Shown here piece after piece: positions 22,051-33,780 of a stretch of 64,000 nt of DNA. How positions within the stretch are numbered: the first letter of the stretch is position 1; each line of letters begins with the position of its first letter. The position numbers and the translations under genes are program-made. Source of the DNA: Naganishia liquefaciens (taxonomy: Eukaryota; Basidiomycota; Tremellomycetes; Filobasidiales; Filobasidiaceae); the NCBI GenBank assembly GCA_013423385.1, contig BLZA01000005.1:806001-870000 (forward strand), read 5' to 3'. The notes beneath the pieces are model-generated. The model saw nothing but the letters and a program-made list of their open reading frames with translations, had not been told where the DNA came from and did not search any database.

Positions 22051-23807
22051 ATGGCTGCACAGTCCTCCCTTACCACTTCACGACTCGCCGCGCTCTCCCT
22101 ATCGCCCTCGCGTATCGCGCAACTAGGCGTCAAGCACGACGCGCGGGAATCACACAGCTCGGGAGACGAGAATGTCAGCTCATCGCGCGAAGGGAAGAAT
22201 GCTAGGAAAGCTGCGGAGGGAGACGTCGTTGGTGGAGAGCATGGGAAGCATGAAGCGAAGCAGGAAGGGTTAAGTGTGCGGCCGGATTTGTCACGGCGTT
22301 CCAGCACTCTCGAGTCGTTATCGGATGAAGGAGATGATGATAGCGGTCAACTGCAGGGCTGCGGAATCGAACAGGAGGATGACAAAGGGGAAGAGAGTAG
22401 CGAGGTTAAAACACAGGTGAACGATGCTGCAGGATCATCGACAATAGGTACACCGCCTGCGCACGATTCATCACCGATCTCGGCGTCGACTAGCACCGCT
22501 TCACCGAAACCCGCGAACAATACAATCTCGACCGCCCGTGCTGGATCCAGCAGGGACCGATCGCCTCCCCCGAGCTACGAGCACGCCATCTTACCGAGCG
22601 CTCTTCAACAATCATCTGCGGCTTCGGTGTCGACGGATCAGAGTGTACGATCGATGAGCGCAACTGCACGCGGGAAGCAGCGTGATACTGGGAATACCAA
22701 TGAAGGGGATGTCAACGATAGTCGGACAGCTACCGGAAGTGCTGGTCAGCGAAGGGGCGAGCCTATGCTGGAGCTTTTGCCAAATTCGGACACCGAAGAG
22801 GAAGACGTCTTCTCGTCAAGTCAAATACGGACAGAACCGTCGACCGGGACAGCATCGGAACGGCGTGTCCCAAACGATCCACATCATAACCCGGCAAATC
22901 GGTCACCACAGACTCCCGCAATATTCCTTCCAGCCCTGGGTCAGCCATCATCCGGTAAACGGAGACACCGTCCACTGCTCGCAAAGTCCTCGCGGACACG
23001 CTCATCCTATACCGGTCCGGTGGAAATCATCGATCGCTCGGGGGAAGGATGGGCTGATTCGCTCGTGGAAGAGGACGCGGCCAGCGACTCTGCCGAAGTG
23101 TACGATGTCTCCTCGAGTCATGAATCCCTGCCGGCGCGTCCAAACTTGGCCTCGAGTACATCATCCTTTATCCGATCGCTGCCTTCACCGTCATCTGGCG
23201 CATTCACGCAGGACGTCAGGATCCTCGGATGGAAGATTGTCGGTGGCCGGACGGGGAAAGCGAGCGTGCGCGAAGGAGGTGGACGTGCCGGGGACGCTGA
23301 AACGGCAGAGGAACACGGTCACGAAGAGGATCAGCAGAAGCCGAGGATGGGTGCATATGTCGGTGAGTCTTGCGGTGCACGCCAAAAAGTGCCAATGGGC
23401 TGACGTTGCGATCAGTTTATGAATGTCAAGTCATGACTCGGCAAGGCACGAAGATTTTGCGTATGCGGCGGTACAATGACTTTTTGGCGCTATACAATGC
23501 ACTAAGAAAGGCGTTCCCGGTAAGTACCGACTCGAGTCGCTGTGGGTCTTCGACTGATCCGGTTTTTCCACCTTGACAGAACGCCGGTGCCAGTCTTCCT
23601 CCTCTGCCGCCAAAGAACAGGCTATGTGCGCACGACCGACATTCCGCATGACCACGGATTGACTCCTACTTTTTGCATGTAGCAAAATTCGAACCGACGT
23701 ATCTCGGCAAGCGGCAAGTGAAACTGCAGTTTTGGTTGAAGAGCGTGCTTTTACATCCCAACCTTGGCGCGCACGAGGCGGTACGACGGTTTGTTGTGGA
23801 CGTGTAG
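22051..23807 (+). CDS. PX-domain protein, Ypt35-like
   Basis: Exons are 22051-23362, 23416-23519, 23580-23625 and 23683-23807, giving about 530 residues. The first 380 or so are low complexity and acidic/serine rich, with a PPPSYEHA motif and a patch RRHRPLLAKSSRTRSSYTG. The C-terminal part is a PX domain: VRILGWKIVGGRTG, then VYECQVMTRQGTKILRMRRY (the RRY phosphoinositide-binding strand), NDFLALYNALRKAFP, the proline loop LPPLPPKNRLSKFEP, and a final helix LQFWLKSVLLHPNLG. In fungal Ypt35-type proteins the PX domain binds PI3P on endosomes and recruits Vps13-type lipid-transfer machinery through an N-terminal PxP-like motif. The PX half is convincing, and the Ypt35 name rests on layout. The first in-frame ATG is at 22051. 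Confidence 0.85.
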
Positions 23808-24035
23808 CGAGGTAGGTATATAGGTATCGGTTGCATAGGTCTACGTAACGTCCGAGTTGTATACGTATATGTAAGGTTCGGACTGTCTACGGAATTCAAG
23901 CACATCCGACAAGGCAAAGATGTTTGCATTTTTCTCCTCGGACATTGCTTTTTCCGCATCTCACTTATTTACAGATTCTTGCATGTTTCTTTTCCCATTT
24001 CAGCGTATTTCATCACTCGGCAAGCTCACTTGCAT

Positions 24036-25229
24036 CTAATCCAGATTCTCCCATCCCATATCCTCCAAGCTCCAACCAAAGATCATCTTGGTCTTGCGAA
24101 TATCGCCTTGCTCGTAATTGCACAAATGCAACAACTTGCCTGGCTCCTCGTGCACACGCAAGAGGGCTTCAAAGTCTTCCTGATCGAGCGTAAAGATCTG
24201 CCCCACACCACCCGCGTCAGCCCGCAATATCGTCAAATCACATACGAGGAAACGCACATCAAAGTTATCCCTCATCCGTTTCGGGTTGACCGTCTTGGGC
24301 ACGGCTGTCCACCCGCGTTGGACGGCCCAGGAGAGGAGGACGGTCCCCTCGGGCTTGGCGTATTTCTGGGCGAGACGCTTGGTGGTCGGGTCGGTGAGGA
24401 CGGGGGAAAGGTTCGGGCCTTGGGGTTGGCCGAGGGCTACGTGAGGGAAGGGATAGTTAACGGGTGTGGGCGGGGAGAGCGGAGGGGGGGGGAGGNNNNN
24501 NNNNNNNNNNNNNNNNNNNNNNNNNNNNNNNNNNNNNNNNNNNNNNNNNNNNNNNNNNNNNNNNNNNNNNNNNNNNNNNNNNNNNNNNNNNNNNNNNNNN
24601 NNNNNNNNNNNNNNNNNNNNNNNNNNNNNNNNNNNNNNNNNNNNNNNNNNNNNNNNNNNNNNNNNNNNNNNNNNNNNNNNNNNNNNNNNNNNNNNNNNNN
24701 NNNNNNNNNNNNNNNNNNNNNNNNNNNNNNNNNNNNNNNNNNNNNNNNNNNNNNNNNNNNNNNGGGGGGGGGGGGGGGTGTCGAGAAACGTACGTAAAGA
24801 TCAATGTACGAGATTCCGAGGGCATCGAGGGAAGATTGGAAGCCCCTTTGAACGCATCCGTGGTGTTCGTTTCTAATCACCCCGCCGTCAACCGAGTCCG
24901 CTCACGCCTCCCGCCGACATTACACTCACGTCAACTTGGTCGTCACGAAAATCTCCTCCCTCGGGACCCCACTGTCCCTCACGGCCTTACCCACGGCTTG
25001 CTCATTCCCGTACCCGTACGCGGTATCGAGGTGCCTGTACCCGACGCTGAGGCATTCCTTGACCATTTCGTAGGTTTCAGGGTTATCCTGCGTGGGCGTG
25101 GGCTTGCCCATCCAGCAGCTGCGGAGAAGGGAATAATGGGTCAGCCGGAGGCGGGAGAGGCGGGATGTTTGCGTACCCCATGCCGATGGCGGGGATGGCG
25201 TGTCCCGTGTTGAGCTTGAGTGTGAGCAT
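24036..25229 (-). CDS. Aldo-keto reductase (interrupted by assembly gap)
   Basis: It starts at ATG 25229 ([18 protein letters not shown]). After an intron come [18 protein letters not shown] and [20 protein letters not shown], then [14 protein letters not shown]. The catalytic Asp and Tyr (DTAYGY) and Lys (TTKL) are present. The next exon reaches [12 protein letters not shown], then poly-C and the N gap. Beyond the gap the reading resumes with [54 protein letters not shown] and FTLDQEDF, and ends [16 protein letters not shown] at 24036. The family reduces aldehydes and ketones with NADPH. The catalytic His segment and roughly 90 residues of the barrel fall in the gap, so activity cannot be judged. 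Apart from the gap, exon phases agree. Confidence 0.9.
24496..24763. other. Assembly gap (N run) flanked by G homopolymers
   Basis: A run of N, with GGGGGGGGG on its left and about sixteen G on its right. It falls inside the aldo-keto reductase gene. Because missing barrel residues must lie here, real exonic sequence is absent from the assembly. The gap length may be a placeholder. Confidence 0.98.
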
Positions 25230-25809
25230 GGTGGCGTGTGTGGTGAGGGGTCCCTCTCTGCCTACTCACCTGTCCCTTGTGTGGTATATATAGCTCAGCC
25301 CGCACAGTCGGACCAGGCCGAACGCGGTATTACGTCATCCACCCTGCGCCGAACGCCGACGTTTTTTCGGTGGCAATCAATCCCGCCGATGAAGCGTTTC
25401 AGCCCTTAATGAGCATCTCACCCACCCAGAACAGCGGAGAGACCAATGCCAGACGAAGAGAGTCTCGCAGGCACACTGCGGCAACGCACCGCCGCACGTC
25501 AACCGGTCGCGCACGATCCGCACGGCGTCAACGCCTTGCTTGGGAGGCTACGGTGCGCTTCAGCCTCACCATTCGTCCGTAAAGGGCATGTCACGCTGAA
25601 ACGAGGTCACACAGAATCGAGCAGGAACGGCATCGTCAGAATCAAGTCGCTCGTGCGGCGGCCAGGGGACTCGGAAGGGATCCGCGCGCGCGCGCGCGGT
25701 ATGGCTATGGATCGGGGAACGGGGCAGATGCGCCGCCGCATAGGTTGTGAGTCCCGCGTGTGTGGTGGGGCGCGAGAGATTTTGAATTTGTGCGCGCGTG
25801 CTGAGTCGA
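25230..25809. promoter_or_regulatory. Shared upstream region of the AKR and an F-box/LRR-like gene
   Basis: GC-rich 580 bp between divergent genes. A TATATA (about 25288) lies about 60 bp upstream of the AKR start codon and could be a TATA element. An alternating CG run of 14 nt occurs at 25683-25696. No gene is supported. Confidence 0.45.
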
Positions 25810-27181
25810 ATGGAGAAAAGCTCTTTTCATACGAATCAAGTAGATCCGACGGCCATACACGAGACGTCCGACCGTCAGGGATCCCGACGGCGTACGCCCG
25901 GTCCGTCGGCGCCCAAGTCATGGATGGCCGTCACGTCGTTTGCGAGTCCCCCGGCGCGGACGGTCGTCCCCACGACGAGGCAAACTTGCAAGGCAACGCA
26001 AGCTGATCGACGGTGGAGGGTGTACGAGGGATGGTGCGAGGTCGTCTTGAGGGAGTTTATCGGGGAAGGCCAGTTACCGTGGGAGATCCGTCAAAGGCGT
26101 GCGCGCACGGGGATCAGTCGATGGGGCGGCCATCAAGCTGGCGGCACGACAACACGCTCGATGGCACCGAATGGACCGCGGCCGTTGGTGGATACGACGT
26201 ATGACGTGCTGGCCCGGTACATGGACCCGATCGGGGATGAGCCTTGTTGGCTTGCGGATCCCGAGGTGAAGCGGTTCCTGGGTGTGAGCGGGAGGATGAC
26301 GGTCATCCTGCATGGCGTTTGGCAAGGCTATTTGACGTGGCGCGCGGTCAGGGACTGTGCAAGGGGAGACGAAGAGGGAGAGCGCATATCAGATGTCGAG
26401 GGAGACGAGGAATGGGACGCCGATGAGCGCCTCCCGGGTACGGAAACGTCTGTCGAGCACCTTCCCATCCTCGATTTCTCCTTTATGCGTTTCAACCCAT
26501 CATCATCATCATCATCATCATCACCCGCAACGACACCCTCCCGCGCTCTCACGCGCCACCTTGTCGACCCCGCCGTTCGCCGCTCCGTCCATGCAATATC
26601 TTTTGCCGGCGCGAATATCACCCTCCGACACGCCGTCGAGCTCTTGACGGGAAAGACCACCCCACGCAGCAGCATCCCGTGGGGTCGACTGCGGAGCGTC
26701 TCGTTGGCGGGCCTCGCGTCAGAGTCGATCGAGGATGCCAGAGTCGCGTTGGGCAAGCTCGCGCGTGCGTGTCCGGGGCTCGAGGTAAGTCGACTCCCTG
26801 GACGCGGATGGGGGCCGAGGCTGAGTAAGATTCTCGCGTTCTGGTAAATAGTTTCTGGACCTATCGGGTATCCAACTGCGTCCCGGACAGGACGTCCCCT
26901 GGCGTACCCTCCTGACGACGTTCCTTGGTCCCCGGCCGAACGGGACGTGGAATTGCCCTCAATTGCGAATGCTCGGGATGCGGGATTGGAGGGTTGCGGT
27001 GCCGGGATGCCACGACAGGAGGGGCGGAGAAAGCGCGACGGCGGCAGCGGCGGCGGACAAGGGACCAGAAGGGGAAGATGAGGGAGGGGAGGCTGGCGAA
27101 TTGGAGGGCTTCGAGGTCGAAGTGAAACGTTTGGTGAGGGGGTTTGGTAGACCGAGATGGGTCGAGCTTGTCGTGCGGTAG
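25810..27181 (+). CDS. F-box/leucine-rich-repeat-like protein
   Basis: A long exon to 26784 and an exon 26852-27181 join in phase through a GTAAGT intron. From ATG 26161 the reading is clearly protein-like (PRPLVDTTYDVLARYMD, DEPCWLADPEVKRFLG). It continues with a poly-Ser run encoded by CATCAT repeats (about 26500-26522) and leucine-rich units (RRSVHAISFAGANITLRHAV, LRSVSLAGLASESIEDARV, CPGLEFLDLSGIQLRPG, CPQLRMLGMRDW). The frame is open back to ATG 25810, but that part is basic, low complexity and less convincing, so the start is either 25810 (about 434 residues) or 26161 (about 317). The F-box proper is weak; the LRR-like part is the firmer call. Function unknown, possibly SCF substrate binding. 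Confidence 0.6.
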
Positions 27182-27408
27182 CGCGCTGGCAAAGCAATGT
27201 TGTTTGAGCATGACTGGCGCGATTAGCGTCAAGTCTATTCATCAGGGCATATTGTGATACAACTCTGAAACGCGCCTTGTTGCGTATTATATACTGAGCA
27301 TGATGCACTTTTGAGCGCATTTGTCGTGATTCTATGTCGTTTTCCGTGGCAATATCTATGTTATCCGTCGTCTATGTAATTCTTTCCTTTTCCCTTCTGT
27401 CCATTCAC

Positions 27409-29464
27409 CTAGACCACCTCGGTCGGCTCGGTCTTGACAGTACTGGCGTATCCGGTTTTACCGGTCGCAACGCTATCGATCGTGTCGTTCTTGGCGACCG
27501 TCTGCGGCTCGACAGGCGCGTACTTTGACTTGCTGCGCAGGATCTTGCCGTATCTTCGGATCAGGAACAACGGGAGGATCATCAAGATCGAGAGACCGCC
27601 GAGCAGGGAGGATCCGGGTCCGAGGCCGAGATTAACATAAAGCGGATGGCCGATGAGTCTGGTGGGAATTGACAAGATTAGCGGGTGTTGCGGAGACGAC
27701 GTGATGAGCGCTGGCTACTTACGGAAAGGCGGCGGCTATGACGGATCGAATGAATGCGTTGGCTGCGAGAATCGATCCAGGGTAGACGTAGTAGCTCGTG
27801 GTGAGGTACATGATGATCGACTGGAAGAGCAAGAAAATGCTGAGAGAGGAAAGATGAGTTAGGGCCGAAGCTGGATAAGATTTTACAGGCAACTTACCCG
27901 GGCAGGTACAACGATGCGGCAATAATCGGCACAATCCAGTGGACCTCGGGACGACTCACCCAACCGAAGAAAAAGGTCGAGATGGGAATCAGGATGGACA
28001 CGTAGAGCGCCAAGTCGAGTCGGACTTCGGCCTCGGGTTCCTTGTCGCCGTCGTAGAGCGGATTGATAACGTATACCTGGTAGGCACAGTACCCAGCATA
28101 TGCGGCACCGCCGGTGACAAAGTATCCCATAAAAGCGAGACCTTGCTGGCCGGCGTTGAAGTGGTAAATGTCGCCAAAGACGAGAGGGAAGGATTCAAAA
28201 AAGAGGTAGAACACTGCGTAGGGGTACAGCGGACACGGTCAGGCATGCGAATAACGGCCTCGACATGGGAAACTTACAGCCGTAGCACAAGCCGAGATAT
28301 ACGGACAAGAACAAGGGCGCCGGATCCGTCATCAGTTGCAGCGGTCGAATCAAGCTGTTCTTCATCAATTGCCCAAACGATACACCCTCCTGTTCCCTTT
28401 GACCGTGGCTCTTGATGTCTTGACGACCGGTCAAGGCGCGCAACCTCGCCGCACGCTTGTACAAGATGTTGGAGTGGAGCGTTTCAGGCAAAAGGAAGAA
28501 CAAGGCGATCCACGTGGCGCAGGTGACGAAGAAGAGAAGCCAGAGCGGCCACCGCCACCCGAGGTACATGGCGCTGTATCCACCGATCGTCGGCGCCAGG
28601 ATGGGTCCGAGAACGGCGCCCATGGACCACGCGCCGATAACGTACGCGAGTTTCTTCTTGGGCCACATGTCGGCGAGCGTGGCGCCTCCGGTGGAGAGCG
28701 CGGGGGAACCAAAGAAGCCCGCGAGCGCGCGTGAGACGAGGACGGTTGCCATGTTTTGCGCGACGGCCGAGGTGAGGGTGAAGAGGCCAAAGAGGAAGAG
28801 ACTGGTGATGTAGACGGGTGTTCGACCGAGCGAGGGCAATTCCTGCATGGGCACGAGGATCGCGGGCCCGAGGCCGTAAAAGGCGACAAAGAGCGATAGT
28901 CCGAGCGTGGCGACGACGAGTGATGAATTGTATTCTTCCATCAGGCCGGGGATCGAGGGCGTATAGATGGAGCTGCCGGCGTATATCGAGAATGTCAAGA
29001 GCATAATTTGAACCGTGACAAACATTCTCTTGCGGAATGACCAGTTCCTGTGTTCGGTGGTGGCATGTCAGTGTTGCGGCGCGACAAGCTTTGAAAAAAA
29101 AAAAAAGGTCAAGGGACCCGACTCACTGAGGATTCTCTGGATCCTGGTCATCATACCAATCCACGGATTCAGGTTCGCCCACGGCTTCACCCGCCCATCC
29201 TTCGGCTCCTTCTTCCACAATCGGTCGCTGCTTGGGATACGTCTGCGCCGGCGCAAGTGCCGCGTCGAGGTCGCGCTCGACGACGGTGGCTGTCTCGCTG
29301 CGTAACGACGAGGCTGGGGTGACATGTCCAGACGTCTGGTATCGCGGCGGAAGGACGTAGTCGGGTTTCTCTTCCGGGTAAGCAAAGAGCTTGTGGGATG
29401 TTGATGTCGGTAGGACGAGGCGTGCTACCTGACCAAAAGTAGAGTCCCGCAGGGTGTGGTACAT
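27409..29464 (-). CDS. MFS transporter, DHA1 multidrug/polyamine type
   Basis: It starts at ATG 29464 with a cytosolic tail of about 115 residues ending DWYDDQDPENPQ, then NWSFRKRMFVTVQIM after an intron. The DPENPxNWS entry sequence is typical of fungal drug:H+ antiporters (Flr1, Tpo, Caf5 groups). Helices follow: TFSIYAGSSIYTPSIPGLM, ATLGLSLFVAFYGLGPAILV, the motif-A-like loop LGRTPVYITSLFLFG, LVSRALAGFFGSPALSTGGA, VIGAWSMGAVLGPILAPTIG, and PLWLLFFVTCATWIALFFLLPETLHSNIL. The second half lies in later exons (LALYVSILIPISTFFFGWVS, VHWIVPIIAASLYLPG, IFLLFQSIIMYLTTSYYVYPG, PLFLIRRYGKILR), ending at 27409. About 600 residues and 12 helices fit. Likely plasma-membrane export of drugs or polyamines; the substrate is not predictable. 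Confidence 0.9.
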
Positions 29465-30714
29465 GGTGGAACGGCAGGTGGGTTTGAGGGATTTGCTAGC
29501 GAGGTATGGACGATTGTTTCGGGTGTCAGGAATAGAGCAAGTAGACGGTTGTCGAGAATACGGAAACGGACGTTTTGTGTCTCTCGTTACAGAAATGACG
29601 GTGGGCGATCTGCTTCTATATATCAAGCACGAGTCTCAAGGCTTGAAACGTCTTGTGCTTGCGACGAGTGGAGACCTAGGTGGAGCACGTACCAAGCTGA
29701 CATAGCGAAGAGGTACATGAAAGCTGCTTGTCAAGGCGATATCTTTATAAATTCACCGCCAACTGCAGACTCGCGATTTCTAATTCCCCTGGAACCGCCA
29801 ACCTCCACCGCTCAAAAGTTCCAAAAGTTTCCCTGGCCCTGAAGATCTCGCACATGGCTTAGCAATACCGATTCGATCGCAGGCCCGGCGTTAGTCGCGC
29901 CCGGGGGCTAGTACCTGAAACGTGACAGAGAGTGGAGGCCGGCCTGGCCAAGCGACACGGTAATCAGAGAAAGCCACAACAGAGAAATACAGAGAGCGCT
30001 ACGAGACTGCTCTATAGACTACCAGCTCTATCTCCCGTTGCTCTCGTCGTTGACAGCTGGGAATGGCTGGGAAAGATGGGGGGGGGAGGGGGGAGGGGGC
30101 TTGGTAGCGGTTTGATCAGAATGATTCGTTTGAAGAGCGTGCTCGCGCTAAAACAGCTAGCTGGACGCGTGTGAGGACTGGTATAGTGCTGGTGGAGGAC
30201 GGGATAGCCGGTGGGAGGGTACCTTGTAGCAAGACGTCATATACCTGATAGATGCACAAGCAAAGGTCAAGGCGCGCTAGGTGAATGTCAGCTAGATCTG
30301 ATAGGGAGCTTTGTAAAGCGGTCAAATGAGGAGTGAGTCAAGCCCGTGGGTATACTGCATCCTACTACTTTGAGCTGGGCATCAGAAATGCGAATGCGAA
30401 ATGCTGGCGATGTGCAGCTTGCAAGGGCCATAGCATCCATCGGCCATCCTGTCGAGCGATCCGACACGGCGGACGAGCGCCAAAGAGTCCTTCCTCGCCC
30501 GGCTGGCGACGGAGAGCGAGTCGCGCGCAGGAGAAGCGCGCACGTGATCACTTGGCCGGGGACCCCGCACCGGGCAGCGGGAGAAGCGGGAGGGGAGGCA
30601 CCCGGGCCACGGGCTACGGGCTACAGGCAGGCCAATACAGACGAGGCCGACTTGGGGGGGGGGAAGCCGAGTTTCTGGAGGGGATGGCATCGGGAAATAA
30701 ATTAACGCATCGCC
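29465..30714. promoter_or_regulatory. Divergent upstream region with G-rich runs
   Basis: About 1.25 kb between the MFS gene and an F-box-like gene, containing both promoters. Two G-rich tracts stand out: 30078-30099 (several runs of five or more G broken by A) and about 30653-30663. No open frame here is convincing. Confidence 0.45.
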
Positions 30715-33442
30715 ATGTCGCCACACACCCGCCGCACCCCGCCCATCCTCACGCTCCCATCAGAACTCCATCTCCTCATCGCGCTGCACCTCTACTCGCC
30801 GCTGCACCTCACGCAACAAGACCGCCTCACATGGAGCGTGTTCAGCACCGTCGACATGGATCCCGACAGATGGGCCGGGATGGATGCCCTGATTGCGTTT
30901 GCCGGCACATGCAGGGCCGTCCGATGTGCCGTGCGGTATCTGTTGTTTCGGTGTGTGAGGGTCCATGGGCTGCGTGAGGGGCGGTGGTTGATTCGTGCGT
31001 CGACGAACAAGAGGAGCGCGGATAGTAGGGGCAAGGCGGGGGCGAAGGCGGGGGCGGAGGCGGAGGCGGAGGCGGAGGCGAGGAGGCAAGCGACGGGCGA
31101 CGATTGGGGTCAGTATGTGCATTCGGTCATCCTGGACATGGCCATGTTCGATCCGGATCAGCAGCAGGTGCAGCTGGAGGACGAGGGCCGTGCGAATGGA
31201 CGAGGGGCAGAGTATGATGACGAGGACGAGTCGAGGCGTGGTGAGTTGACATTTGTTGGCGGGTTCGGCCCGAGCCGTGGCTAATCTTTTGGTTTTTTTT
31301 TTTCAGCCGTGTATACTCGCGTCGCTCGGTGGACGACGTCGGTGCAGACGCAACTAGCCCTGCCTCCGATGCAGAGCGCGGCCACGATTCCGGACACCGT
31401 CGTCGACGACCTCGCTGAGCGGCCTCTGGATATCATGCCCGACGACGCCGAGCGACAGGCATCTACTCAACCCAGCCCGGTACCGCCGCCCGTCGAAACG
31501 GATGCAACCATGGCGCAAGTCTCGGTCAACGGAACAACTTGCGTCGAGCCCTTCTCGATGCAAGCGGCGTCAGAGTCGGCTGGCAGCAGTTCCGCGAGCG
31601 AGGATGATGAAGAGGATTGGGAATCGTTTCCCCTCACACCGCCACGCGTGCGCGATCCATGGTGAGAGCGGAAAGCGCTTGGTGAATCCATATCGGCTGA
31701 CAACAAGGGACACGGACTACACAGGAAAGAAGCCTCATTTCTCATCACGATGCTCACCCGGCTGCCCTCGCTGCATCACCTTTCCATCTTTGCCGACCCT
31801 TCAGACGACCTGACGCTCTCCCTCCTCTTCTCCCACCCGGCCATGCTCGCCATCGCCCCGCGCCTTCGCTCATTCGGTTGGCGACTGCGCGCATCACCGC
31901 CCTCGGCGTTGCGGGAATTCGATAATTCGACCATGTACGTCTCGATCCAGGGCTGGCTCCGGGAGTGCACGCGGCTCGGGTTCCTGGTGCTTGATAGTGA
32001 TATCGAAAAGGAAGGCGTGCGCGAGGTCGACTTGGAGCGCGTGGTGGCGTGTCTTGGGGAGGGAAGGCAACGGACGATACGGCAAAGGGAACGCGGGGCG
32101 AGGCGCAGGAAGAGGCAGAGTCGTGTTTCAAGGCAGGACTCGGCGGCGCGGATGGGCGAGGTCGCGCTGGCAGGCAAGCGGAAATATGAAGATGTGGACG
32201 GGCAAGGAGGCCCCGGTGGATCGGGCAAACGGCCCCGGATGGAATCGACGACGTCGAATCAGCTCGTTCATCGCTCGATCTCGCGTCCAGACGTCGGTCC
32301 GTCCAGTTTGCGATCGCCTCGAAAGGAGACGGACGTCTCGACACCGAGCAACTTGTCCCTCATGCTCTGCGGACCCATCCAGGGATGGATACTCTCGCAC
32401 GAAGCGGAAACCTGGGCCGCGGAAAACATGGACGATCTGCGAGCGTGGATGATGGAGACCAAGGCCAAGGTTTCGATGGACAAATCCAACGGGACGAATG
32501 ACTGTTCCGGTACGATGGACCGTCGAGGAAGGGGGTTGCTTAGTCCGGAATTCGGAGCCGCGTCCAGCCACAATAACGGCCATCGAGCATTCCGCGAATC
32601 CATTCACACCGGCAACGCGCCCGGACCACTTTTGAGTCCCGTCAGCGTCCTCAGCAGCTCGTATTCTCCCGTCGTCTCCATCGGCGGCGCAAACGGACCC
32701 AATGCCTACTTGCACCATCATCACGAACATTTCGCGCAACACGACTCGGACGGCATTCAGCCATACATTCACCAGATTGCGAGTACGCCGTATCAGCCTC
32801 ATTATGCCGGAATCGTGCCTTCGTACACGAGCAACGTTCCAGCGCCATCACCCACGGCCGTAGGGTATCCCGTTCGACCGGCATTGCGCTCCCATTCGCG
32901 CTCGCATACGCCACTTTCGGCTGCCGAGCGTCGTAGGGCGGCGTTGGAGAACCGTCCGCCTGTTTTCCTCGATGGTATCATCATGCAGTTTACGGGTATC
33001 AAGGAGTTGTTTGTCGATCGACCGGTGCGAGCGCCTTATGGCTCGGAAGAGGATACGCTGAGGTTCTTGGTGAGTCGGACGAGGCAAACGGTCTTGGAGG
33101 CGACTGACAATTTGACCCACGCAGTCTGTCGCGCTGATCCCGCTCATTCACCTGCCGGATCTGACATTGCTGCAGATCGGGGGATATCCAATGTCCGGCC
33201 ACAACCAGTTGATCGCCACCGAGCTCGTCGTCAACCTGTGTCCGAAGATTCTTCTTTGCGGATGGCTGGGGCTAGAGGGCGAAACCAATTGGTATGGCGT
33301 CTGGCGAGATCGAGGGAAGAAGGTGCACGTGGAAGATTACTGGGGTAGGGGGTTAGTGGAGCGGTATGCTTATGGGCTGAAGCCCATGGGGGACGGCGAT
33401 CTCTTTGATCTTGAAGAGGAGCAGCAAGCGGTTGCGATGTAG
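30715..33442 (+). CDS. Large F-box-like protein
   Basis: Exon 1 from ATG 30715 begins PPILTLPSELHLLIALHLY and IAFAGTCRAVRCAVRYLLF, an F-box-like start. A (GGCGGA) microsatellite near 31045-31082 encodes an Ala-Glu run. Later exons join in phase with donors GTGAGT, GTGAGA and GTGAGT: AVYTRVARWTTSVQ, a serine/acid-rich linker (SESAGSSSASEDDEEDWESF), and WKEASFLITMLTRLPSLHHL. Leucine-rich text follows (IAPRLRSFGWRLRASPPSAL), then a long disordered middle (basic patch RERGARRRKRQSRVSRQ, poly-His HHHHEHFAQHD), and finally SVALIPLIHLPDLTLLQIGG with NLCPKILLCGWLGLEG. About 830 residues. Probably an SCF-type receptor; the substrate is unknown. It ends at TAG 33442. Confidence 0.7.
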
Positions 33443-33780
33443 CAGGACCCGTCGGCTAGTTGGCGGTCTGATGGCGCAGTGACGTAGAAGTTCGATAGTC
33501 ATCTGTCTGGCTTTTGCAATCTATGGGAGGATCCAGCAAAGAACTCGTGGTTTATCATCAAAATGGGATGTAACGATCGCAAGTTGTCGCATGGTATCGA
33601 AGCACATGTCAGATTTAGCTTGATCTCGGATAGACTGCACTTGGACTGGCGGTGTTACAGTCGGGCCGAGCGATCGGGTTCATCACTACGCCGCGGTCAA
33701 TATAGTTTGGCGGGACAGATCTGTTGAAGAACATTTTTTTACACATGTTTACAAGCCGGCGTAATGTCGCCATTTGGGCG
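33443..33780. other. Intergenic stretch between convergent genes
   Basis: The 3' flanks of the F-box-like gene and of the minus-strand gene ending at 33781. Nothing else is seen. Confidence 0.4.

Noticed and set aside
24437-24880. Open frames running through the N gap
   Set aside because: They contain only unknown residues and poly-Gly/poly-Pro from G homopolymers; the aldo-keto reductase exons explain the flanks.
26328-27320. A 330-codon minus-strand frame
   Set aside because: It lies opposite the LRR-like gene, is arginine/serine/proline rich as expected of a GC-rich shadow, and lacks a domain; the plus strand has LRR-like units and a phase-correct intron.
28336-28813. Plus-strand frames opposite the MFS transporter
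   Set aside because: They are antisense shadows in GC-rich coding sequence; the minus strand carries clear transporter motifs.
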